A stretch of 64,000 bases of DNA from Cordylochernes scorpioides (taxonomy: Eukaryota > Arthropoda > Arachnida > Pseudoscorpiones > Chernetidae): assembly GCA_030710605.1 (NCBI GenBank), contig CP092886.1, forward strand, positions 159,324,000-159,387,999. Reading direction: 5' to 3'. The first letter of the stretch is position 1. Each line of letters starts with the position of its first letter. The translations under genes and the position numbers were made by a program. Below are positions 52,476 to 62,835 of the stretch, in pieces. A model generated the notes under the pieces. That model was given only the letters and a program-made list of their open reading frames with translations, had not been told where the DNA came from and searched no databases.

Positions 52476-53194
52476 TAAAGAAATGTGTATTTGTGGCAGT
52501 AGTTTCTCTGTATTTACATACCTCCCTTCATGTAAATGGGGAAACTGAGGTTGATGGGAGAGTAATGGCGCTAGGAAATAGAATTAGGAGAGATATACGT
52601 GTGGAGTTGATAGAGTGGAGTTGGGATTAATTAAGGTCATATCCAATTGCTAATTAATATAGAATTTAAACTCGCATGTCATCTTAATTATTAGAAGGGA
52701 CGTAAATCAAGGTAGCGTCGGGCATTATTAAATGTGAATCTAATTGAATATTTATAGTTAGGGCGGCAAGATTTCATTATGAATTGTTGCAAGCTGTGAT
52801 GAATGTTCGGGGCAGTTCTACCGCTCCTAGAACACCTGAGCAATGACATTATGTGAACGTCTTTTCTTCTAGTGTATTTGTTTTCAAATGTATGCGATAA
52901 TAAACTATATCGATTTTGTTCCAAGCTCTCGATAGAGTACAGCCGGATGTTATTGCTAGAACAGACACAGGAGCATTCTCATCTTGAATATGTACCAGTT
53001 TGGTGTTCACTTACAGAATCAGTTGCACGAATGATGGTATTGTGTAGCTACATTTACACGGAATAAACGATCAGAGAGTTATTCGGTGTGGGTGGCTGCA
53101 TATTAAATAATTATCCTATTTTGCAATAAAATTTTCCAATTCTCAACTTGGAAATAGAAACTCATCAACCTTCAATCAATTTATTGTCCGACGT
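52476..53194. other. No recognised gene
   Basis: Balanced-composition DNA around 52480-52640 and 52780-53060. Frames up to 77 codons, none recognisable. Confidence 0.35.
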
Positions 53195-53775
53195 TACTAT
53201 CACATTGTCGCCCTTTCAAGGTGGAAAGATTTGAACGAAATTTGACTTTTGTCGATCTAGTAAGTTTTAAACATTTATACATATATAAATACCTGTGGCG
53301 AGACAATGCAATATTAAAATATAAAATCCAAACATATAAGCTTTTGAATGATTAATGAGTCTCTCTCCCATTAAGTATAAAAACAACCTACGATAACAAC
53401 GGTATTATTTACCAAAGCATCAAGTGACAAATGTTGAGGCAACCCGGTTATAACAGCAATGCTATTCATTCTATCAGAAGTCAGGATTGTAGTGCAAATA
53501 TGTAGGAGAAACTTGCAGGTCCAAAAACATCACAAAAATCGATTTATACAAGTTGTAGACTCCATCAACTTTTTTTTAAAAAGGTTTATTGTCCTTGAAC
53601 TTTTTTCGATCCACTGTCGCCCTTTTCAAAGATCAAAAATTTATCAGAGAAGTATTTTGTTTTCCCTAATGAGCTTTCTATATTTTTAAAAGGGTGAAAT
53701 GGGTCGCCAACACGTCAAGGACAATAAACATTTTTAAAAGGGTTTGATGAAATATACAACTTGAATTAATCAAAA
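53195..53775. repeat. Diverged foldback repeat with 'tgtcgccctttcaa'
   Basis: 'cattgtcgccctttcaaggt' at 53201 recurs as 'cactgtcgcccttttcaaag' at 53611. Between 53540 and 53770 two arms pair: 'agttgtagactccatcaact', 'aaaaaggtttattgtccttg' against 'caaggacaataaacattttt', 'aaaagggtttgatgaaatat', 'acaactt'. No protein. Confidence 0.75.
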
Positions 53776-54448
53776 TCCAAACTAAAATTATGGTTGTTCT
53801 TTAAAATCAGATTATAAATCACCAAGTGCATAACGATGGAGACAATAAATTATTAATCTACAAACATATACCTGAAGAGCAGGACATAGCTTTGACCTTA
53901 CAGATGAAACAAGCCACTACCAGAATATCAAAAATAAATATCAGAGAGATCTTCATACCTCACGAATACAACAACAACATCAACAGGAGATTGTTGGTTC
54001 TATCCCTTCAGTTTAGCACATCCATCTCAAGAAACATCAATCGAGATCCCACATAACCATGGCCATTTCCATTCCTGACCTCCTAGTTAAACAATCCTTT
54101 TATGTTTAACTTCACATCCCTCGCTAAATACCTGGGGAAAGTAGTTACAGTGCGTGATTTAAATATTGCTTTGGGACAGTAATGGAACAACTTCACGTAA
54201 TATAACGATACACACACAAAAGCCTTTATTAAGACACACAGGTCTTACAGAGGATTCTCCTTGGAGTTACAAGACGGAGAAACCTATGAAAGTGAGAAAT
54301 ATACAAAGGGGTAAAAATGGAGAAAGATTATATACACATGGTAAATATAGACAGATTATTATTTGAATGATCCTAAGGAAAATAAGAAAAAAGTTTTTGA
54401 AATATGGATGGGAGAAGTGGAAAGCGAAAGTAATATAACGATACATAT
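53776..54448. other. No firm call; weak coding-like stretch 53826-54056
   Basis: A 76-codon plus frame (MHNDGDNKLLIYKHIPEEQD…) has a polar, protein-like composition but no motif I can name. Possibly a transposon protein remnant. Confidence 0.25.
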
Positions 54449-54669
54449 AAACGCTCATGAACAAAATTTAAGGAGGTGGAATGTCTTTGATGTCTCTGGT
54501 TGTCTGTTTTTTTTTTTAAGGAAAGAGAGGCAATTTTTTTCACACTTTTTTTTATCTCTTGTGACTTTAGTAGAAGTCAATGTGAATCAAATATCTTCCA
54601 GAGTTATTGTCTAAATCCTGATGTACATTACAAAAGATGCAACCTCTTTAAATTTTGTCCATGAGTGTA
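54449..54669 (+). mobile_element. M1 element, full length
   Basis: 'acgctcatgaacaaaattta', 'aaggaaagagaggcaatttt', 'tttaaattttgtccatgagt' with GTATA. Confidence 0.9.
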
Positions 54670-54714
54670 TATATTACAATATTTCACTTTTAATAAAATA
54701 TATATAAGATGATA

Positions 54715-54770
54715 TGTATAGGGTCAGTGACCCTAAATAAAGGCTTTTTTGTTTGTTTTTGTTTTTGTAT
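54715..54770 (+). other. Possible LINE tail
   Basis: 'agggtcagtgaccctaaata' then 'aaggctttttt' and a (TTTTTG)n run resemble a retrotransposon 3' end with AATAAA. Too short to classify. Confidence 0.3.
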
Positions 54771-55969
54771 ATAAGATGATATTTATTACCTTCTCTATAT
54801 ATATATATATTTATGAAAATAGAGCAATCCATAAATAGATAATTAATTAAAATTTATACATTATATATAAAAATATGAATATATTAAAAATAAAACATTT
54901 TATGAAGCATACATTTTTGATATCTCTCTCGCATCTCAATAGAGATGCTAGAACATTACCTTGTTATTTTCCTTCACTTGGAACACCGGTCATGTGGAGA
55001 ATTAAGCTTTCTGGCTGCTAACATCGAGCTGTGTGTCTAGCTAGAGAACTCCAGCATCCTCTTTCTTCCCAGGAATTCATTTTAACCTCGGATTAGTTTA
55101 TTAGTGTGAGCGAGAGGCATTGTGATTAATTACTTAATCATTTTTACTTTGTTGCCAAGGGAAATGACAACGACATCCATTTTCCCGCTGGATTCATATC
55201 CATCTAAAATGTCACCATACCTATTGTCTCCAATAGGCCTCTGTCTTTGAAGTGCAGGAGCAAATGTTCAGCAACGCCATGATTATTTGCTTTTTGTTTA
55301 TTTGTACAAAAAAAAAAAAATCCTTCCTTCCCTATCTGTTTATTTCTCTCTGTACTACAATTGGATGAGTTCGATGTTTTTTCTATTTCGTCTACTGTTG
55401 TGTTACGTCTGCAACTCCGTGTTGGGAGTTATAAGGTTTTTCTTTCAAAGTTCACATTATATATGGAGTTGAAGAAAGAGCGCATTTCTTTCCAATTTGA
55501 AATTAAATCATTTAAGGCTCTTGGTTCGAGGGCTCATATTATCATAAATTCCTGTTTGTTTTCACAGCTCCAGAGACTCGCCAACTCGTCCTAGTCACCT
55601 AGGCATTAAGGGCTTATTAGAAGGGCGACGAGATGGGAAAATGATAGAATGTCTCGGTAGATCAACTGAGGGGAAACCACTGATAAGGTTCATAGCTAAT
55701 GAGTCAGGCCATTCCAGATATTTCCAGTGTTTCACTTTATAAAAGAATAACACATAGATTTAATTCTTAGATAAATACATACGTTACATTCAAAATAAAT
55801 AATCGATTTCTAATCTTTGTTCTGACATAGTCTCGTTTTTCAACGTGTTTTATTTAAGCACTTCCTCATAAGATCAACATTGTAAGTAATTGCAATATTC
55901 AGCCTTGCTCTATTCGCGATCACTTTCTTCAAACTTCTATTTTTGATTTTTTTAAAGCTTTTATTTAAC
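54771..55969. other. No gene; candidate regulatory island 54940-55260; FB3 fragment near 55660
   Basis: 54940-55260 is complex, with 'gtgattaattacttaatcat' (clustered homeodomain cores) and 'ccattttcccgctggattca'. At about 55662-55735 'gtagatcaactgaggggaaa' and 'taatgagtcaggccattcca' are an FB3 remnant. The rest is AT-rich. At 54815-54838 the outer arm of the 30.8-kb foldback recurs. Confidence 0.35.
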
Positions 55970-56310
55970 TTGCCTCCATGTCTGTCTGTCTGGATGTCTG
56001 TCGCCAAATCTTGTAATCAATTTTTAATATACTTATAGGGCACCTAGAAATATGAAATTTGGTACACATGTTCAAACCTGATGACAATGCTAGCTACCAA
56101 TGTTCAGACTTCTGGGTTGTCAGGTTGGCCAAGAACGGACAAATTTCCAAATTTTCTTTCAAATTTTGTATATTTAATTTTAAAATGCTTCCAGACCATA
56201 TAGAATAATGAAACTCACAATACTCTCTCAGTCCAATTAACAATGCAAGTCTACTAATTTTCAGACTTCTGGGTGGTCGGGAAGGCGGGAAATGAACCAT
56301 TATCTATATT
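55970..56310 (+). repeat. Short imperfect duplication with (TGTC)n start
   Basis: It opens with 'tctgtctgtctggatgtctg'. The phrase 'ttcagacttctgggttgtca' at 56103 recurs as 'ttcagacttctgggtggtcg' at 56260, with matching text around it. It looks like part of an interspersed repeat that measures about 155 bp per unit. Class unknown. Confidence 0.5.
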
Positions 56311-56939
56311 TCTTTTTTAATATTATGTGTTGCCTTATATCTACTCGGAAAATGCTGGAGGTTGCGAAAGGAATTTTTCAATAAATGTTCAAGACATGGA
56401 AGGAATTAGAAATCCAAATATTCAGATTCCTATCTAAAACGTCCTTGGAATTACAAGCAAATAAATGAGAAAAGCCAACAAATATATATCATTTTATCTG
56501 TTATAATTTAGTCATCTTATTCCAATATCATCACGCATATATTTATATTCATTATATATATATATAGGTGTGTGCAACAATATACCACCATACATTTCAC
56601 GACACCTTTTTAAATAGTTGCCCTTTTTCAATTAGTATGTTGTTACTTTTAACTATTTAATCAATTGTTTAATTATAATTCAAATTTTATATGTACCAAT
56701 AATCCCCTAACAATAATCCACTGGGTGTCTCTAACTTTGTAATATAATTCAATAAATTTAGGGTTCCCAAAAGCAAAGAGACGCAGTTCTGTTAGTAACG
56801 GATTTTGCTTACGTCACTTCCGACCTCCCACGAGGAATTGACCAATCTGCTGCGAGCAGGCTTGCAGCTATTTAAGGCCAACGTCGTCTCAGTGATAAGG
56901 CTTTTTTTTTTGGACTGGCATATATACGACTAAAAATAG
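56311..56939. other. No recognised gene
   Basis: Mostly AT-rich. 56760-56900 is of balanced composition ('cgacctcccacgaggaattg', 'gctgcgagcaggcttgcagc'). No family recognised. Confidence 0.35.
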
Positions 56940-57358
56940 CGTGAATAATTAATTATAAAAAAAAAAACACTTAAAAAAAAGCTTTTATTTAAAATGCACT
57001 AAAAATAACAAAATAAATATTTCTGAAATATTGCATTTTTCTGAAAGTACCATTTAACAAATAAAATAATAGACTTAGAAATAAAAGCGGTAGGGTACAA
57101 TAATAATATATTTGAGATCAATGTGATTTTATATGAAGCAAATGATTACCAAGATTATGCCTTTCATTAAATTTATACCTATTTGCTGCATAAATGATTA
57201 TCATCCCCCACCGCTTTTATTTCTAAGTCTATTATTTTATTTGTTAAATGGTACCTTCAGAAAAAAAAACAATACTTCAGAAATATTTATTTTGTTATTT
57301 TTAGTGCATTTTAAATAAAAGCTTTTTTAAAAAGTGTTTTTTTATAATTAATTTTATT
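56940..57358. repeat. Foldback element, about 150-bp arms
   Basis: Left arm: 'attaattataaaaaaaaaaa', 'cacttaaaaaaaagctttta', 'aaatgcactaaaaataacaa', 'tagacttagaaataaaagcg'. Right arm from about 57208: 'ccgcttttatttctaagtct', 'aaatggtaccttcagaaaaa', 'ttgttatttttagtgcattt', 'aaaagtgtttttttataatt'. The centre is about 110 bases. No second copy here. Confidence 0.88.
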
Positions 57359-59067
57359 TCAACTTTATTTTCAAATGCATGTTCTCGAACCTTTCGCAGG
57401 CGAAAACTCTATCACACTGTAAACTGACGGGGCATTTGAGATAATCACTCAAGGATAGAACTAAAATAGTGAACTTGACTAAATATAGCGGAAAGTCGCT
57501 AGTTATATAGAAAAGTGGACCATCAATTATAAAACGATATATTCGATATGAACGCCTGCTAACCACTCAACTACAGTTCCTCATCAAGCTAGGAACCAGG
57601 TGCACCAGAAATTAACTTCGCTATATATAAACAACGTCAAATCGATGAGAGTCAATCCAACTAGCTCGATCAATAATCAATCAGGCCGGGGTTGAACTTA
57701 TGAAGGAAGCTACGTGTTCTCACCTTCACCTGACCCTGCTAAATAGCAGGCGATGGCAAACCAAGATGACAGAGAACTATAGCCACCATGTTAACAATGG
57801 GTCGAGAGAAATGGAAAATGAAAAGGATGAACGTTCTATTGAATCGTTTTAATGTGTGGAACAATTTGTAAACGCTCCGTTCCAATCGTATCTTTAAGCT
57901 ATCAAAAATATCATAAATAAATAACCATATAATATAGTAGACGATAAACAATTATCTCCGGACCTACCTAATTAATATACAAAATTCAAGAAATAATAGA
58001 ATAATAATATATATGCGCCCTCCAAATAGAATATGAACAGCGATGTCAAAAAGGAAGTAAAATGGGAAACTCAAAGTACCCATTCAAGAAATCAGTTTAA
58101 GTAAAGGATATTGAAATTGTAATTGATATCTTCAAATATTAATCGCAAATACATAAAATCACCAAATATATTAAGTAAAAAATGGACTCAAGGTTAGATC
58201 CTACATAATTTAAAATAATGAAAATATATAAACTCTATATAATAAATATTGAAACCAATGAAGCAGACGTGGCTTGAATGGACTATTCACGTTTTTAGAT
58301 AGATGATGAACTTCTCTCTCTCTCTCTCTCTCTCAGTAGATATACAGAAATGTTCAATGTGATATGATATATAGCAAACTTAGCTAGCAACTTGGTTAAC
58401 AAATGGCAATCAAAATAAATGTTTGAGGAAACAAAACGCGTCTCAAAATTTGTAAAAATACGTCTATATTGAAAAATAATTTATCCTTATACGAACAGAC
58501 TAGAACAATTCCAGAATAGATATTGCTGACAATATTTCCTGGAGAGAACGCCCCAAATACAAGTTGCATGAGCGACATCTATAAACCAAGCAGACGATAT
58601 TATCGGGAAAGCTGAGCAAATATTTGAATAGGGAACGTTATCTATTTATTAATCAGGTCATACGACATCACGAATTTAAGGGCTAATAGCAAACATTGTT
58701 AAACAAGGTTATGAGCACAAATACCCTGAATACCATTATATCAATCAAGGTAATTGCATTAACTGCCTGAGCCGAAAAATAAACGCAACGTGATTCTTTG
58801 TCATTGTAAAAACGGTACATTTCCGGTTGTACAACATTCCCACAGCTCAAGGAGTAAGGTAAAAAAGAGTAAAGATATTTATATATTAAGTTATAGTGTT
58901 GATAATTATTTATAATTTGCATATCGTATGAGATGCACACATGTGCAAAACAGGCAAGACTGCAGACTGAAAAAAAAACAATATTCCAGCAAATTATAGC
59001 GAGCTGTAAGAATTCGAATCTATACGATACAATGTGAAGAGAAAAACAAATATTATTATTTACATAT
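57359..59067. other. No recognised gene; (TC)n at 58313-58336
   Basis: AT-rich single-copy DNA. A CT microsatellite, 'ctctctctctctctctctct', lies at about 58313-58336. The 190-codon minus frame 58683-59255 is discussed under rejected items. Confidence 0.4.
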
Positions 59068-59294
59068 ACATAAACAAATGAACAAAATTTAAAGAAGTTG
59101 TACATTTTAGCATGTATATCGGGATTCAGAAAATAACTCTGAAAGATATTTGATACACAGTTACCTTTATTGAAGACACGCGAGATAACCAAGTGTGAAC
59201 AAAATTGCTTATGTGTCTTTGAAAAAACAATAAAACATACAACCGCCGATATCAAAGACTTTCCATTTCCTTAAAATTTGTCTCTATAAGTGTA
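59068..59294 (-). mobile_element. M1 element, inverted, full length
   Basis: 'ataaacaaatgaacaaaatt', 'gtacattttagcatgtatat', 'gaagacacgcgagataacca', 'ttccttaaaatttgtctcta' and AGTGTA. Confidence 0.9.
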
Positions 59295-59902
59295 TATTAA
59301 TATTCAAAGAAATGATATTTAGACATTTAGAGAGATTGAAGAAAGATTTCTGTAATAAAATGCTCCTAAATATGTCGATGAATTGTTGCTATAAATTTTC
59401 AGCGAATAAAGAAGACCTCGGTCAGGTATTTTTTTTTACCTGAGCGACGTTTGGATAAAAATCTTTTATCCTCTCTCTTTCTTTAGGAGCAAAAAAAATA
59501 ATAAGTAAAATGTGAAAAGCTGTATTTTGCATGGCGACAAAATATTTCCTTTGATACAGATAAGGACACAAAACCTCACCTGTGGTAACGCCGTTAAATA
59601 AAATCAAAATATCAACCGGCTTTTATTCTAAAGAAATATGGATAGCAACCAAGGCAGCCTATATGTTAAAGTTAGTTTTATTTAAAATATTTATATTTTA
59701 ATAAGATTAGCAAGAAATTTAGAATAATATTCATTTCCAAATAAAATATAATTTAAGGAGAGAGGGAGGCAGATATAATATCCAGAAGATTGTAACGTAC
59801 AAATATTAAGTTGTGGCGGGCGTCTGCTGTGCTACACCAGAATCTTACTGAAGTCAAACGGGAACAAAGCAAAACTGTTAGATACAATCGTACTTCCGTC
59901 CA
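59295..59902. other. No recognised gene
   Basis: AT-rich, with 'ggtcaggtatttttttttac' and 'ctgag' around 59430 forming a small hairpin. No protein-like frame. Confidence 0.4.
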
Positions 59903-60113
59903 TACATTCATGGGCAAAACTTAAGAAGGTAGAAAGTCTTTGAAGCCACCGGAGTTTCTTCTTGAAGAAAACAGAGGTAATTTTGTTCACACTTAGTTAT
60001 CTCGTGTGTCTTCAATAAAAGTTACTGTGTATCAAATATCTTTCAGATTTATTGTATGAATCCCGATAAACATACTAAAAGGTACGACATCCTTAGGTTT
60101 TGTCTATGAATAT
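59903..60113 (+). mobile_element. M1 element, full length
   Basis: 'tacattcatgggcaaaactt' to 'ccttaggttttgtctatgaa', with 'ttatctcgtgtgtcttcaat' inside. Confidence 0.9.
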
Positions 60114-60329
60114 GAAATAAATAAATAAATATATATGTATACATTGGTTATTAATAATATATTCTTAAATAATTTCATTTAAAAAGTGATATATGAAGTA
60201 AATTTTTAAAATATACTTTTGAACTGAATTTTATTGAAAATTATATTGAATACATTTATTTTACTTTGGAATTATAAGATTTTAAGGCTGTAAAAATGTA
60301 ATTGTGTAATAAGTTATTGCAATCATTAC

Positions 60330-60770
60330 CATGTATATTTGTTGTGTCTCAACATTTATCATGACCTTTAGGTTTTAACTGGGGTGATGAACATAAGGTA
60401 ATATATATGTAAGGAGAGAGATGCCTAGGTTGATACAAGAGTACCATCCTCCTGAAATTCTGTTTTGTTTTCAAGTATGAAAATAGGCGCTGCTATTTAA
60501 CCAGTTTAAACAACGTTTTGGAATATTCTACGGATTTCATAACTTCTTTCGTAGGGTACGTGATGTAATCGAAACCGCCCCTGTATTGATAAGATCATAG
60601 CCCGAAACAAAGGTAACAGGTTGGTTTTGCTAAAACTGGGGTTGTGGCTTTATCACCACCTTTACGTTTTGTACTCTCTCTCGACGAATACTTAATTAAT
60701 TGCTATGATGCATATTTAAAGGGAGAGGTATTGTCTTTGATACATAATAATGCTCGGAACCTTTTGTACT
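60330..60770 (+). repeat. Dispersed repeat R2, copy 3
   Basis: 'ttcgtagggtacgtgatgta', 'atagcccgaaacaaaggtaa', 'aaaactggggttgtggcttt' and 'atcaccacctttacgttttg' parallel 14206-14530. Upstream 'catgacctttaggttttaac' echoes 'caaggtcatgtta' at 14440. Confidence 0.55.
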
Positions 60771-60837
60771 TTAATTTAGTAAATTATGGAAAAAATGAAA
60801 TTATACAACTTTAATGCTTCTCTTCCCAGAGACCCAA

Positions 60838-61555
60838 TAAGAGCTATCTCTGCTTACATTTCACGGCAGTCCGATGAAAGTAAGCTTTCCACGGGACTCT
60901 CAATAAATGTTATCTCGCCTATGATATTTCGTAGTACTCTCAACAAAAGCTATATCTGCTGAAATATCACGGCACTTTCAATGAAATCTAGCTCTGCTGA
61001 AATATCACGGCACTTCCAATGAAATCTAGCTCTGCTGACATTTCACGGCACTCCCAATAAAAACTAGCTTTTTCAACATTTCATGACACCCCAACAAAAG
61101 CTAGCTCTACTGAAATATCACGGCACTTCCAATGAAATCTAGCTCTGCTGACATTTCAAGGCGCTTTGAATAAAATCTAGCTCTGCTGACATTTCAAGGC
61201 GCTTCCAATAAAATCTAGCTCTGCTGACATTTAACGGCGCTCCCAATAAAAACTAGCTCTTCTAACATTTCATGACACCCCAATAAATGCTAGCTCTGCT
61301 GACATTTCATAGCACTCCCAATAAAAGCTAGCTCTGGTGACATTTCATAGCACTCCCAATAAAAGATAGATCTGCTAACATTTCATAGCATTCCCAATAA
61401 AAGCTAGATCTGCTGACATTTCACGGCACTTTCAATAAAAGCTAGCTCTGCTGACATCTAATGATACTACCGATAAAATCCATTTCTACTGACATTTAAT
61501 GACACACCCAATAAGATCTAGCTCCGCTGACATTCCGAAGCACTTCCAATATACG
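60838..61555 (+). repeat. 38-bp tandem repeat, about 18 copies
   Basis: The unit is 'ctgctgacatttcacggcac' plus 'tcccaataaaaactagct', with drift between copies (aaatatcac, catttcatagc, catttcaaggcg). Copies at the edges are more diverged than those in the middle, as expected for an array kept alike by unequal exchange. Confidence 0.93.
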
Positions 61556-61689
61556 GGTTTGTAGCCTTCGGAATTATCGTAATCCTTTCAGGACGAATAC
61601 CAAAAGAAGTCTGAAATTCTCAGCCAATGAGAGCTAAGTATAGGAAATCTTGGCTTGCGAATCCAATCTACAAGTGGTTAGAACTTTGG

Positions 61690-61985
61690 ATCAATGTTGC
61701 CGAATCAACACACAATTTTATTTTGGCCTCGAAATTACTTTCCTCCCGTGGCGGCTGAGATTAGATGACGCGGCCGTAAATTCTCCACCAGCTATTTGCA
61801 CTTAATCTCCTGGCTTAATAGTTGCCGCAACTTTCGCAAATTTGCCAAAATTAAAACTCTATTTAGTGAAGAATTTTTCAATTCTAAATTGCGATGCTCT
61901 TAATTTTTCATCCGGGCCTTTCGGGGTTGCTTTAATCACTATAAGCCCCTTAGGAAACTTGGTGGCAACTTGGGAATTAGAAACT
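61690..61985. promoter_or_regulatory. Candidate conserved non-coding island
   Basis: Complex DNA next to a tandem array: 'cctcccgtggcggctgagat', 'tagatgacgcggccgtaaat', 'gcacttaatctcctggctta', 'tccgggcctttcggggttgc'. No open frame. It may be single-copy regulatory DNA; the call rests on composition only. Confidence 0.25.
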
Positions 61986-62299
61986 ATCATGGCGTTACTT
62001 CGGATTTGACTATACACCCTACATAATAAAATGTTATCTCAGCTAGGATGCATGATATTGTTCGTAAAGGTTTTCTAGTTTAAAAAATTAACTGTAAAAT
62101 CTATCGAATATTTTTCAAAGGCAGTGCATACTCAAAAGCTTCAATAAATGGGTAGCATTCTGTGAACTGATAATTCGGGCTGAGCGGAGACGGAATATGT
62201 GGTTCCAATACTAACTCTATCCCCGCGCACATCCTTCACGGAAGCATTTAGGTCGGAATCATTTATATAAATTTCCATAAGGCAAAAACGCTTCATTAT

Positions 62300-62835
62300 T
62301 TTTAGGTGCCTACTAAATCTCAGAACAAAGTTTGGATCTTTGAGGTGAAAGCACGCCTAAGTTTGTTGGAAAATCCAGATGCATTAAAACGAAAACTTTA
62401 CTGCCAGAGGAGCTGTGAGTCGTGCGGCACTGGAAAATCAAAAGGCATTCACTACCAAGTGGTACACTGAGGAATACCTTCCTAAAGTTGTTCAGGCTAT
62501 CAAAAGGTTACCTCCAAACTCAAGGACTGACACATGGCTTTCCCAACATGACAATACATCAGCTCATCGTTCGAAAGTCTGCGCCGATTATTTGGGACGT
62601 ACTGGACTAAAATTGTTGGAGCATCCTCCCTACAGTCCAGACCTTGTACCCTGCGACTTTGCCCCCTTCCCTCACATGAAGAACAGACTAAAAGTTAAAC
62701 ACCTTTTCGGCGATGAAGACCTTTTGAGGGCATGAGATGACGAGTGCGACCAGCTCCCTGAAGAAACGTGGAAGAGTTGGTTTGATGACTGGTTTCGAAG
62801 GGTGATGAAGTGTATTGATTGTGGTGGAAAATATT
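62300..62835 (+). pseudogene. mariner transposase relic A (DD34D), C-terminal part
   Basis: The open frame 62415-62735 (106 codons, MSRAALENQKAFTTKWYTEE…) holds the second catalytic Asp in SQHDNTSAHRSK. Exactly 34 residues on comes the third in HPPYSPDLVPCDF, the mariner DD34D spacing. 'PHMKNRLKVKHLFGDEDLL' follows, then TGA. 'WYTEEYLPKVVQAIK' is typical of mariner transposases. Upstream, 62300-62400 reads in shifted frames as the preceding segment ('VPTKSQNKVWIF'). Downstream 62740-62830 continues as the C-terminus in broken form. The N-terminal DNA-binding half and first Asp are missing. It is a different subfamily from the relic that follows on the other strand. Confidence 0.88.

Noticed and set aside
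53826..54056. Small protein gene of 76 codons
   Set aside because: Polar composition is protein-like, but there are no homologous motifs and the neighbours are foldback and M1 elements; more likely a transposon remnant or chance.
58683..59255. 190-codon minus-strand frame, the longest outside transposons
   Set aside because: About its first 60 codons are the translated M1 element (59068-59255). The rest is rich in F, Y, I, N and C as expected from AT-rich DNA, with no motif.
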